Under the pieces are notes generated by a model that ran no database searches, was not told the origin of the DNA, and saw only the letters and a list, made by a program, of their open reading frames with translations. The position numbers and the translations under genes were made by a program. This document shows positions 53,424 to 60,409 of a DNA stretch of 64,000 bases, piece by piece. Numbering within the stretch: the stretch's first letter is position 1; every line of letters starts with the position of its first letter. Source of the stretch: Ideonella sp. WA131b (GTDB lineage: Bacteria; Pseudomonadota; Gammaproteobacteria; Burkholderiales; Burkholderiaceae_C); the NCBI GenBank assembly GCA_023657425.1, contig JAGTJW010000002.1, positions 548,431 through 612,430 on the forward strand, given 5' to 3'.

Positions 53424-53539
53424 AGCACGCCGGCATCCACTGCGTGCCGCGTCAGCGCCGGCATCACGCCACTCCCTCCGCGATCCCCTCAGCATTTCGA
53501 AACCGGCCAGAACTCAACACGTTCGCACCGGCGCCCACA

Positions 53540-53545
53540 GCCAGC
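53540..53545. repeat. Target-site duplication of IS copy 2, right
   Basis: GCCAGC, matching 50090-50095. Confidence 0.85.
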
Positions 53546-54150
53546 CGCGGGTGCTCGATCACGATGGCGTCGGGCATGCGCTTCTTGCGTTCCCACTTGC
53601 GCACCACGAGCTGCACGCCGCGTGCATCGGACAGGATGGGCACCAGCAGCGCCTGCGGGTGGTCACGGGCCAGATCGGGCAGGTCCAGCGGCAGGCCGGC
53701 GCCCACCACCACTGCATCGATGCCGCACTCGAGGGCGCGGCTCACCGAGGGGCCGTATTCGCTGACGGCGCGCATGACGTTGATGGCGAGCAGACCGTGG
53801 CCACCCGCCAGCACGCGGGCGGCGGGGATCTCGCGCTCCAGGGCCTCGAGGTTGGCCTCGTTGATTGCCACCTTGGCGGCCGCCGTAGCCGCCGCACCGG
53901 GGGCCAGCTCGCGAGTGCGCTCCATCAGGTCGGGGTGATGCCGGCGCAGGTCGACCGAGGAGATCGTGCCAACGGCCCCCAGCGCGGCCACGCTGCCGGC
54001 CAGGCGGTGCGCCGAGATGCCCACGCCCATGCCACCTTGCACGATGGGCAGGAGCGCGCGCCCGCGCAACCGCAGCGGTTCCAGGTGGTGTCGGCAGGCC
54101 TGGTCGAGCAGGTCGCTGGCGGCGTCTGGGCGCTGCTCACAGACACTCAT
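53540..54150 (-). pseudogene. Nitronate monooxygenase, N-terminal part cut off by IS copy 2
   Basis: The start at 54150 (MSVCEQRPDAASDLLDQACR) leads into the FMN-binding strand LLPIVQGGMGVGISAHRLAG, then GTISSVDLRRHHPDL and VVVGAGLPLDLPDLARDHPQ, typical of nitronate monooxygenase (2-nitropropane dioxygenase). It stops at IVIEHPRLA, where the IS begins. Deleting the IS and one GCCAGC copy gives EHPRLAGGHLGAAKVEDLND in frame. The intact enzyme would oxidise alkyl nitronates. NsrR-like and FNR-like sites lie upstream. Confidence 0.9.
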
Positions 54151-54261
54151 GACGTGGCTCCGGCACGGCGGCCGCGATCGCGCGGGGGACCGAACAGCTC
54201 GTGGCGCGAAGCGCGTGCCGAACCGCACGCCGGATCGCCCGATGTCACGCAGGAGTCAATA

Positions 54262-54284
54262 AACATGCACAGAGTGTGCATCTA
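54262..54284. promoter_or_regulatory. NsrR-like binding site 3
   Basis: AACATGCACAGAGTGTGCAT followed by CTA contains the perfect palindrome ATGCACA-GAG-TGTGCAT. Its minus-strand reading (TAGATGCACACTCTGTGCAT followed by GTT) closely follows site 1 of nsrR/nnrS (AAGATGCAACATGCGTACAT followed by GTT). It is 112 bases upstream of the nitronate monooxygenase start. Confidence 0.65.
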
Positions 54285-54370
54285 TATTGCCGCGCCTTGC
54301 AACTCAGATCCTTCACCGGGTGGGTACGGCTGTGGTCAGGTTGAAACGGACTGGGCTCTCACGCTCTCGC

Positions 54371-54384
54371 TTGATCGTCGTCAA
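54371..54384. promoter_or_regulatory. FNR/ANR-like site
   Basis: TTGATCGTCGTCAA matches the TTGAT-N4-ATCAA consensus at nine of ten half-site bases. It lies 221 bases upstream of the nitronate monooxygenase start, in the same promoter region as NsrR-like site 3. Confidence 0.55.
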
Positions 54385-54671
54385 GCCCGACCGCTTCGCA
54401 TGGGTTCACCATCCACCAGCGGACCCCTTCCCGCTACAGCCGTCAGCCACGTGGCCGCTGTGCGCCGCTTCGCACTTTCGGACGACTCATTGGCGCTGGC
54501 CAAGCGTGTTCGATCAGGCGCTGTGCCAAGCGCAGGCACAGCGGGGCTACACGCAGGCGATCTGGGCCTTGCCACGGCGGATGGCCACGGGCCGTCTCAA
54601 GGCCCCGCGCCTGCCAGGCTGTGCAGGACACCGAGCGGATGGTGGGTCCACGCCACCGACACCATGAAGCC

Positions 54672-55013
54672 TTACACGGCCAACGCCGCTACGAAACTGA
54701 GGCGCTGAGCTGCCGGAGTCGGCGCGCGCTTGAGGGCCAGCGAGCCGAGCAGGATGTAGACCACCAGCAACATCAGCTTCGTGGCCAGCCACGGGCTGTG
54801 CACCGGGTTGATGGCCAGCGTCATCCACAGGGTGACACCCGCGCCCAGCAGCAAGGTGTCGATGCCATAGCTGAGCCAGCGCCACGGCTTGCGCATCGCC
54901 CAGTTCTGCCCCGCCAGTACGGCCACACCACTTACGGCGAACAGCAGGCCGCTCGCGGCGACGAGCGTGATGTGGAGGTGTTTGATTTCCGGGCAGCACG
55001 ACAGAGCGTTCAT
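54672..55013 (-). CDS. SirB-family membrane protein, truncated by in-frame TAA
   Basis: The start at 55013 gives MNALSCCPEIKHLHITLVAA and four hydrophobic segments with the SirB strings WLSYGIDTLLLGAGVTLWMT and PWLATKLMLLVVYILLGSLA. After ...FVAALAV a TAA (54672-54674) interrupts, but the frame continues GFMVSVAWTHHPLGVLHSLA to a stop at 54597, a normal SirB C-terminus. The usual residue at that position would be aromatic (Tyr codon TAC/TAT to TAA is a single change). It is last in the nar operon. The product lacks its final membrane helix if the stop is real. Confidence 0.75.
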   Translation of the reverse strand: MNALSCCPEIKHLHITLVAASGLLFAVSGVAVLAGQNWAMRKPWRWLSYGIDTLLLGAGVTLWMTLAINPVHSPWLATKLMLLVVYILLGSLALKRAPTPAAQRLSFVAALAV

Positions 55014-55038
55014 GGCGACGCCACCGCACTGCAGCCAG

Positions 55039-55443
55039 CTAGCCGAGCTGCACAGTCTCGCCAGAGCGGTCGAAGGGCACCAGGCGCGACAGCTCGCCCG
55101 ACTTGACGGCTTGGACCATGCGTTCGAGTGCGGCGTCGATCTGGCTCTCGCTGGGGGGCCGCCCTGCCCGGCCAGCCAGGGCGGCGGCAAACACCAGCGC
55201 CCAGTCAGCGCCCAGGGTTGCGCCTTCCTGGACCAGCGCGTCGAAGTCGGCAAGGTCGTCCGGGTCCTTGGCCACGCACATCAAGGGCGCGAGTTCGCCG
55301 CCCTCGCCGGCCTCGAAACGCGCCCGCTGCTCGGCCGTGGGGTTATCGGGCAGGCTCGCGCCTGCAAAGACCAGAAGAAGCCGCTGGGGCTCGGCTTGTG
55401 CCAGGGCGCCGGCAATCAGGTCGTTGAAGTGAGTGATATTCAT
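55039..55443 (-). CDS. Conserved small protein of nar/nrd loci
   Basis: This 134-aa acidic protein (MNITHFNDLIAGALAQAEPQ; then RLLLVFAGASLPDNPTAEQR, ADWALVFAAALAGRAGRPPS, MVQAVKSGELSRLVPFDRSG). It contains no catalytic motif I can identify. Similar proteins in Burkholderiales are sometimes labelled ribonucleotide reductase subunit alpha, a name not supported by its size. It lies in the tail of the nar operon between sirB and a cupin gene. Confidence 0.75.
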   Translation of the reverse strand: MNITHFNDLIAGALAQAEPQRLLLVFAGASLPDNPTAEQRARFEAGEGGELAPLMCVAKDPDDLADFDALVQEGATLGADWALVFAAALAGRAGRPPSESQIDAALERMVQAVKSGELSRLVPFDRSGETVQLG

Positions 55444-55510
55444 GGATGCAGTCAGGCAAATGCAGCTCGTTGCGGGGGTCGACGTGCGGGTCGGAGGGAT
55501 CGACGTGGTG

Positions 55511-55843
55511 TCACGGCCGTGCCAGGCAGATCGTCAGCAGCGCGGTAACGTCTGACAGGGCCTGCAGCGAGTGCGGCTCGCCGGCATGCAGGTGGACAAG
55601 ATCGCCGGGCGTAAGCCTGCTGGTGAGCCCGTGCACGTTGAATTCGATCACCCCTTCGATGCACAGCACAGTGATTTCGCCGGCTACCTGGTGCTCGCGC
55701 ATCACCTTGCCGCGAGGCATGACCAGGCGAACCAGCTCAAGCTGCGCGGATTTGAAGAAGGCAGAAGTGACGTGTTCGTGCAGTGCGGCCCCAAGCGGCC
55801 GGATATCGATCACATCCCCAGAGACTGCGTGCGGCTGCGACAT
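55511..55843 (-). CDS. Small cupin-domain protein
   Basis: This 110-aa single-domain cupin starts MSQPHAVSGDVIDIRPLGAA. It has the paired motifs MREHQVAGEITVLCIEG (His, Glu) and LTPGDLVHLHAGEPHSLQAL (two His), which form a metal site. The role is unknown; it could be a sensor or dioxygenase-like enzyme. It lies 10 bases after the carbonic anhydrase gene, in the nar operon tail. Confidence 0.82.
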   Translation of the reverse strand: MSQPHAVSGDVIDIRPLGAALHEHVTSAFFKSAQLELVRLVMPRGKVMREHQVAGEITVLCIEGVIEFNVHGLTSRLTPGDLVHLHAGEPHSLQALSDVTALLTICLARP

Positions 55844-55853
55844 GGTGTGCCTT

Positions 55854-56540
55854 TCAGAGTCGCGTGGAATCTTCCCCGGCGACGTCTTCAGGCAGATGTG
55901 CCACATAGGGACCGGTACCTGCATTCTCCGCCTCTGCCGCCGGCACGAAGCCGCCGCGCTGCACGTCGAAGACATGGACTTCGCCATCCTCGATGACGTA
56001 ATGCCAGCCGTGCAGGGCCAGCGTGCCGGCTTCGACACGTTCGCGCACCATCGGGTAGTCCATCAGCCGCTCCAGCTGCAGCACCACCGCACGTTGCTCG
56101 GTGCGCCGCAGCACATCGGGGCCCGGCTCGGCCACGGGCAAGGCGGCTTCGCGGCCCAGTTCCAGCCACTGCGAGAGGTGCTTGGCCGCCGGTGAGACAT
56201 CGCCATACAAGGCCCGGATTGCGCCGCAGTGGCTGTGACCGCAGACCACGATGCGTTTGACTGACAGGTTGAGGACGGCGAACTCGATGGCCGCCGCCGT
56301 GCCATGGAAACCCTGGCTCTGGTCGTGCGGTGGCACGAAGGCGCCGACGTTGCGCACCAGGAACAACTCACCCGGACCGGCGCCGGTCAGCAGGTAAGGC
56401 ACCAGGCGCGAATCGCTGCAGCCGATGAACAGTGTCATCGGGTGCTGACCATCGTCGACCAGCAGCCGGAAGTGCGAGCGGTGCTGCGGGAACGCGTCCG
56501 TCTGGAAGCGCTGAAGGCGCTGCAGCAGTTCGTCGGGCAT
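55854..56540 (-). CDS. Beta-class carbonic anhydrase
   Basis: This 228-aa enzyme interconverts CO2 and bicarbonate. Zinc ligands Cys41 and Asp43 lie in FIGCSDSRLVP, and His102 and Cys105 in VVCGHSHCGAI; Arg45 completes the Asp-Arg dyad. The length matches the family. It is in the nar operon, 22 bases after the parvulin gene, perhaps supplying bicarbonate or buffering during anaerobic growth. Confidence 0.93.
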   Translation of the reverse strand: MPDELLQRLQRFQTDAFPQHRSHFRLLVDDGQHPMTLFIGCSDSRLVPYLLTGAGPGELFLVRNVGAFVPPHDQSQGFHGTAAAIEFAVLNLSVKRIVVCGHSHCGAIRALYGDVSPAAKHLSQWLELGREAALPVAEPGPDVLRRTEQRAVVLQLERLMDYPMVRERVEAGTLALHGWHYVIEDGEVHVFDVQRGGFVPAAEAENAGTGPYVAHLPEDVAGEDSTRL

Positions 56541-56562
56541 GGGTTTGAGGGCTGAAGCCGAG

Positions 56563-57342
56563 CTACTGGACCAGAGGCGATTCAGCCGCCTCCAGGTCCA
56601 CGCCCGTCAGCGTGGCCGCGCCGGCCAGAAGTTGCAGGTACTGACGCAACGCGGTGGCAAAGGCCTGCTGCCGAAGCCCCTGGGCCACGGCCGACTTCAC
56701 CGCTTCGAACGCGGGGTCCAGGCCCGGTTCGCGCGCCAGCACCTCCACCACATGCAGCCCGAAGCGGCTGTGCACGAGGCGTGGCAGCACGCCGACCTCG
56801 GGCTTGCCGAAGATCTCGCGAGCGAACTCGGGCGCGCAGTCGTCGGTGGTCAGCCAGCCCAAGGCACCGCCATCCGCACCACTGGGACAGTTGGACGTGG
56901 AAGCCGCCGCTACGGCGAAGCGGTCCTGGCCTCCGGGCGACGCGCAGCGCACATCCAACAGGCAGGCCTCGGCACGTTGGCGCAGTGCATTGACATCCAC
57001 GCCCGGTGTGACGGCAAACAGCACGTGGCGCAGCTGCACACGTTCACCCACTGCGTAGCGGCCACGCTGGGCCGCGTGGTGACGGCGCAAGGCCTCATCC
57101 GACGGTTCGGGCATGTGCAGTTCCCGGTCCAGCAGGGCCTCGATGGCGGTGCTGGCGGCCTCGGTCATGGCGCCACCCAGGGGCAGCGGATCGTCGGCAG
57201 CCAGCAGGCCCGCCTCAATGGCGGCTTGCCGCAGCAACTCGGCACAGGCACGCTGCCTGAGTGTCTCGGTCGTCAGCGCTTCGTTGGGGTACGACAGCAC
57301 GACGCCATTGACCTGGGGAAGAACAGGAGTGGACGTGTTCAT
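56563..57342 (-). CDS. Parvulin-type peptidyl-prolyl isomerase of nar operon
   Basis: This 259-aa NifM/PpiC-like protein has an N-terminal helical domain. The rotamase domain follows, with VQLRHVLFAVTPGVDVNALR at about residues 101-120, then GGALGWLTTDDCAPEFAREI and RFGLHVVEVLAREPG. It has no signal peptide, so it is cytoplasmic, where it could assist maturation of nitrate reductase. Its place after narI is common in betaproteobacteria. Confidence 0.88.
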   Translation of the reverse strand: MNTSTPVLPQVNGVVLSYPNEALTTETLRQRACAELLRQAAIEAGLLAADDPLPLGGAMTEAASTAIEALLDRELHMPEPSDEALRRHHAAQRGRYAVGERVQLRHVLFAVTPGVDVNALRQRAEACLLDVRCASPGGQDRFAVAAASTSNCPSGADGGALGWLTTDDCAPEFAREIFGKPEVGVLPRLVHSRFGLHVVEVLAREPGLDPAFEAVKSAVAQGLRQQAFATALRQYLQLLAGAATLTGVDLEAAESPLVQ

Positions 57343-57375
57343 GGTCTGAGCTTTCGGCGATTGGGAGCAGCAGGG

Positions 57376-58101
57376 TCAGCTGCCGCGACGGGGCAGGGTC
57401 TGATTGGCCGGCACGTTCAAGCGGCGGGCGCGCACCATCTGGTACGGCCGTACCAGATAGGCCAGCGTGCCGAAGCCGCTCCACACATGCACCAAGCGAC
57501 TGAAGGGGAACAGCAGGAAGATGGTCATGCCGAGCAGCATGTGCGCCTGGAAGTGCCATTCGATGCCAGCCACCAATGCCGCATTGGGCTGCATCAGCAC
57601 GATGCCCTGCAGGTACTCGGCCAGGCGCAGCATCGTGGTCGGCTCCGTCACATGGTGCAGCGAGGAGGGCAGTGTCGACAAGCCGATGACCAGTTGCACC
57701 CACAGGATGACCAGGATGGCCAGGTCGGTGCGGTGGCTGGTCAGCCGGATGCGGTCGTCGAAGATGCGGCGGTGCAGCAGCAGACTCAGCCCGACGAAGC
57801 AGACAAGGCCGGCCACGCCACCAGCGACCACCGCGATCAACTGCTTCTGAGAAGCGGCGACGAAGATCTCATAAAGCCAGTGCGGCGTGAGCTGCCCGAA
57901 CAGGTGGCCGAAGAACAGGAACAGGATGCCGCCATGGAACAGGTTGCTGCCCCAGCGCAGCTGCCCCTTGCGCAGCAGCTGCGAGCTGTCGCTCTTCCAA
58001 GTGTACTGGTCGCGGTCGAACCGGGCCAGGCTGCCCATGAAGAACACCGCCAGGCACAGGTACGGGTAGACGTTGAACGCGAAGTTGTGGAGGGTGTTCA
58101 T
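57376..58101 (-). CDS. narI: Respiratory nitrate reductase gamma subunit NarI
   Basis: This 241-aa membrane cytochrome b has five hydrophobic segments. Haem-ligand His candidates lie in NLFHGGILFLFFGHLFGQ and IEWHFQAHMLLGM. It takes electrons from quinol and passes them to NarH. The start overlaps the narJ stop (ATGA). Confidence 0.94.
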   Translation of the reverse strand: MNTLHNFAFNVYPYLCLAVFFMGSLARFDRDQYTWKSDSSQLLRKGQLRWGSNLFHGGILFLFFGHLFGQLTPHWLYEIFVAASQKQLIAVVAGGVAGLVCFVGLSLLLHRRIFDDRIRLTSHRTDLAILVILWVQLVIGLSTLPSSLHHVTEPTTMLRLAEYLQGIVLMQPNAALVAGIEWHFQAHMLLGMTIFLLFPFSRLVHVWSGFGTLAYLVRPYQMVRARRLNVPANQTLPRRGS

Positions 58102-58811
58102 GCGGACGCTCCCGGCGTGAGGGGGGTGGCAGTGCGCACGGGCGTGCGCACGATCTGGATCGGTTGCGGCTGCCCGGGCCGCGCCTGGCCCTGGGTGGAA
58201 CAGCCGTCGAAGGCCATGGGCTCTGCCCAGCTCTCGTCCAGCTCAGGCTCGGGCGGCACGGCCACGGCCTGCGCCTTCTCACCGGCCAGGTCGAGCAGCG
58301 CGGCCAGCACGCAGGCATGCGCTGCCTCACGACGCAACAGCGCACTGAAGATCACCTGCAGGATGTGCGAGATCTCGCCCAGGAAAGCCTTGGCCTGCGC
58401 CGGGGGCTGTGTCGATGCGTACTGCAGCACCACGGTCAGGTGGTCAGGCAGTTCGCCCGGCGCCAGAAAGAGACCCGCAGCTTCGTAGGTCTGGCAAAGG
58501 TCCACCATGGCCGGGCCACGGTCGCGGCTGTCGCCGTGCACGTGCTCGAACAGGTGCAGCGCGGTGCCACGGCCGCGGTCGAAGAGTTCGACGTGATCGG
58601 CCTCAAGGTCCAGCGGGCGGCGGCGGGACAGGCGTGTGATCAGGGCGTCCAGTTCGGCCAGGCGCGGGCCGCTGAGCGCGCGCTCATCGTGCAGCGCCGC
58701 CTTCAGTTCGGGCAGGTGCGCGCGCAACTCGGCGTCGGGATAGCTCAGCAGGTGGGCCAGCATACGCAGCGTCTTGGTGGCGGTCGTCGGTGAGGTGTTG
58801 AAGAAGCTCAT
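58098..58811 (-). CDS. narJ: Nitrate reductase assembly chaperone NarJ
   Basis: This 237-aa TorD-like helical chaperone includes LRMLAHLLSYPDAELRAHLP and the family signature YVELFDRGR-like DHVELFDRGRGTALHLFEHV. It inserts the molybdenum cofactor into NarG before membrane docking. The start at 58811 lies 1 base after the narH stop. The Pro-rich C-terminal tail is dispensable-looking. Confidence 0.93.
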   Translation of the reverse strand: MSFFNTSPTTATKTLRMLAHLLSYPDAELRAHLPELKAALHDERALSGPRLAELDALITRLSRRRPLDLEADHVELFDRGRGTALHLFEHVHGDSRDRGPAMVDLCQTYEAAGLFLAPGELPDHLTVVLQYASTQPPAQAKAFLGEISHILQVIFSALLRREAAHACVLAALLDLAGEKAQAVAVPPEPELDESWAEPMAFDGCSTQGQARPGQPQPIQIVRTPVRTATPLTPGASA

Positions 58812-58812
58812 C

Positions 58813-60336
58813 TCAAACTCCTGCCGTGATGGGAATGGTGCGCTTCTTCTCGCTGCCGAACAGGCTGGTCTCGGTGGTGCCCTCGCTGCACCCATTGCCG
58901 AAGCTGAAGCCGCAACCGCCGCGCACGTTGAAGGCGTTCTCGGCGTACTCGCGGTGCGTGGTCGGAATGACGAAGCGGTCTTCGTAGTTGGCGATCGCCA
59001 TCACGCGGTACATCTCTTCCACCTCGTTCACGCTCATCTTCACCTGGTCGATGGCGGCGTGATTGGCCGTGCCGTCCACGTGCTTGGTGCGTTGGTAGGC
59101 ACGCATGGCCAGCATGCGTTCCAGTGCACGAACCACCGGCGCGGTGTCACCGGCTGTCAGCAGGTTGGCCAGGTACTTGACCGGAATGCGTAGCTGGTTG
59201 ACGTCCGGGATCTCGCCGTTGGTGCCCACGTGGCCGGCATTCGCCGCTGCGGTGATGGGGCTGAGCGGCGGCACGTACCAGACCATCGGCAGCGTGCGGT
59301 ACTCGGGATGCAGAGGCAGCGCGACCTTCCATTCCACCGCCATCTTGTAGACGGGGCTGTTGCGTGCCGCGTCCATCCAGTTGTCGGGGATGCCATCGAG
59401 CCGGGCCTGCGCAATCACCTTCGGGTCATGCGGGTCCAGGAAGATGTCGAGCTGGGCCTGGTACAGGTCCTTGTCGTGCTCGACGCTGGCCGCCTCTTGA
59501 ATGCGGTCGGCGTCGTACAGCAGCACGCCCAGGTAGCGGATGCGGCCCACGCAGGTCTCGCTGCAGACCGTGGGCTGCCCGGCTTCGATGCGCGGGTAGC
59601 AGAAGATGCACTTCTCGGCCTTGCCGCTTTTCCAGTTGTAGTAAATCTTTTTGTAAGGGCAGCCGCTGACGCACATGCGCCAGCCGCGGCACTTGTCCTG
59701 GTCGATGAGGACGATGCCGTCTTCCTCGCGCTTGTAGATGCTGCCCGACGGGCAGGAGGCCACGCACGCCGGGTTCAGGCAGTGCTCGCACAGCCTGGGC
59801 AGGTACATCATGAAGGTGTTCTCGAACTGCCCGTAGATATCCTTCTGGATGTCGTCGAAGTTCTTGTCCTTCGAACGCTTCGAGAACTCACCGCCCAGGA
59901 TCTCTTCCCAGTTCGGGCCCCAGACGATCTTCTCCATGCGCTTGCCCGTGATCAGGCTGCGTGGCCGCGCGGTGGGCGCATGCTGCATCTCTGGCGCCGA
60001 CTGCAGGTGGTCGTAGTCGAAGGTGAAGGGCTCGTAGTAGTCGTCGATCTGCGGCAGATTGGGGTTGGCGAAGATCTTCATCAGCAACTGCCACTTGCCG
60101 CCCTGGCGCGGAACGATGGAACCGTCGGCCTTGCGCACCCAGCCTCCGTTCCACTTGTCCTGGTTCTCCCACTCCTTGGGGTATCCGATGCCAGGCTTGG
60201 TCTCGACGTTGTTGAACCAGGCGTACTCGACGCCGGGGCGGCTGGTCCACACGTTCTTACAGGTCACGCTGCAGGTGTGGCAGCCGATGCACTTGTCCAG
60301 ATTCAGGACCATGCCGACTTGTGCGCGGATCTTCAT
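58813..60336 (-). CDS. narH: Respiratory nitrate reductase beta subunit NarH
   Basis: This 507-aa electron-transfer subunit has four Fe-S clusters, visible as CIGCHTCSVTCKNVW, CEHCLNPACVASCPSGSIYK, and CRGWRMCVSGCPYKK with CIFCYPRIEAG and CSETCVG. The Trp in CRGW replaces the Cys of a 4Fe cluster and marks the 3Fe-4S centre, as in E. coli NarH. It lies between narG and narJ. Confidence 0.95.
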   Translation of the reverse strand: MKIRAQVGMVLNLDKCIGCHTCSVTCKNVWTSRPGVEYAWFNNVETKPGIGYPKEWENQDKWNGGWVRKADGSIVPRQGGKWQLLMKIFANPNLPQIDDYYEPFTFDYDHLQSAPEMQHAPTARPRSLITGKRMEKIVWGPNWEEILGGEFSKRSKDKNFDDIQKDIYGQFENTFMMYLPRLCEHCLNPACVASCPSGSIYKREEDGIVLIDQDKCRGWRMCVSGCPYKKIYYNWKSGKAEKCIFCYPRIEAGQPTVCSETCVGRIRYLGVLLYDADRIQEAASVEHDKDLYQAQLDIFLDPHDPKVIAQARLDGIPDNWMDAARNSPVYKMAVEWKVALPLHPEYRTLPMVWYVPPLSPITAAANAGHVGTNGEIPDVNQLRIPVKYLANLLTAGDTAPVVRALERMLAMRAYQRTKHVDGTANHAAIDQVKMSVNEVEEMYRVMAIANYEDRFVIPTTHREYAENAFNVRGGCGFSFGNGCSEGTTETSLFGSEKKRTIPITAGV

Positions 60337-60359
60337 GCGGCCTCCCGCAGAACTTGTTC

Positions 60360-60409
60360 GAGGAAGGCAGCCCCCTCGGGGGGCAGCGAGCGCCAGCGAG
60401 CGTGGGGGT
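60360..60409. repeat. Burkholderiales-type GC-rich intergenic repeat
   Basis: The 73 bases between narG and narH contain CCCCCTCGGGGGG-CAGCGAGC followed by GCCAGCGAGCGTGGGGG, with inverted repeats CCCCCTCGGGGG and GCGAGCGCCAGCGAGC. This REP-like sequence is frequent in Comamonadaceae genomes as I know them. Its hairpin could adjust narG versus narH expression. Confidence 0.6.

Larger units (their letters stand above)
50096..53539 (+). mobile_element. IS21-family insertion sequence, copy 2 (3444 bp)
   Basis: It has the same TGTGGGCGCCGG/CCGGCGCCCACA ends and the same four genes as copy 1, in the opposite orientation. The left end carries four closely spaced GTCTTCTT-type repeats (50113-50220). 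It is flanked by a 6-base duplication and splits the nitronate monooxygenase gene. The length is identical to copy 1. Confidence 0.95.
54151..54596. promoter_or_regulatory. Promoter region of the NMO-nrdZ chain
   Basis: About 450 bases without a supported gene. It contains an NsrR-like palindrome (54262) and an FNR-like site (54371), both upstream of the leftward nitronate monooxygenase gene, and receives the end of the sirB-like gene from the right. Confidence 0.5.

Noticed and set aside
56539..58488. 649-aa rightward frame
   Set aside because: Antisense of the parvulin gene, narI and narJ, all clearly recognised; shadow composition.
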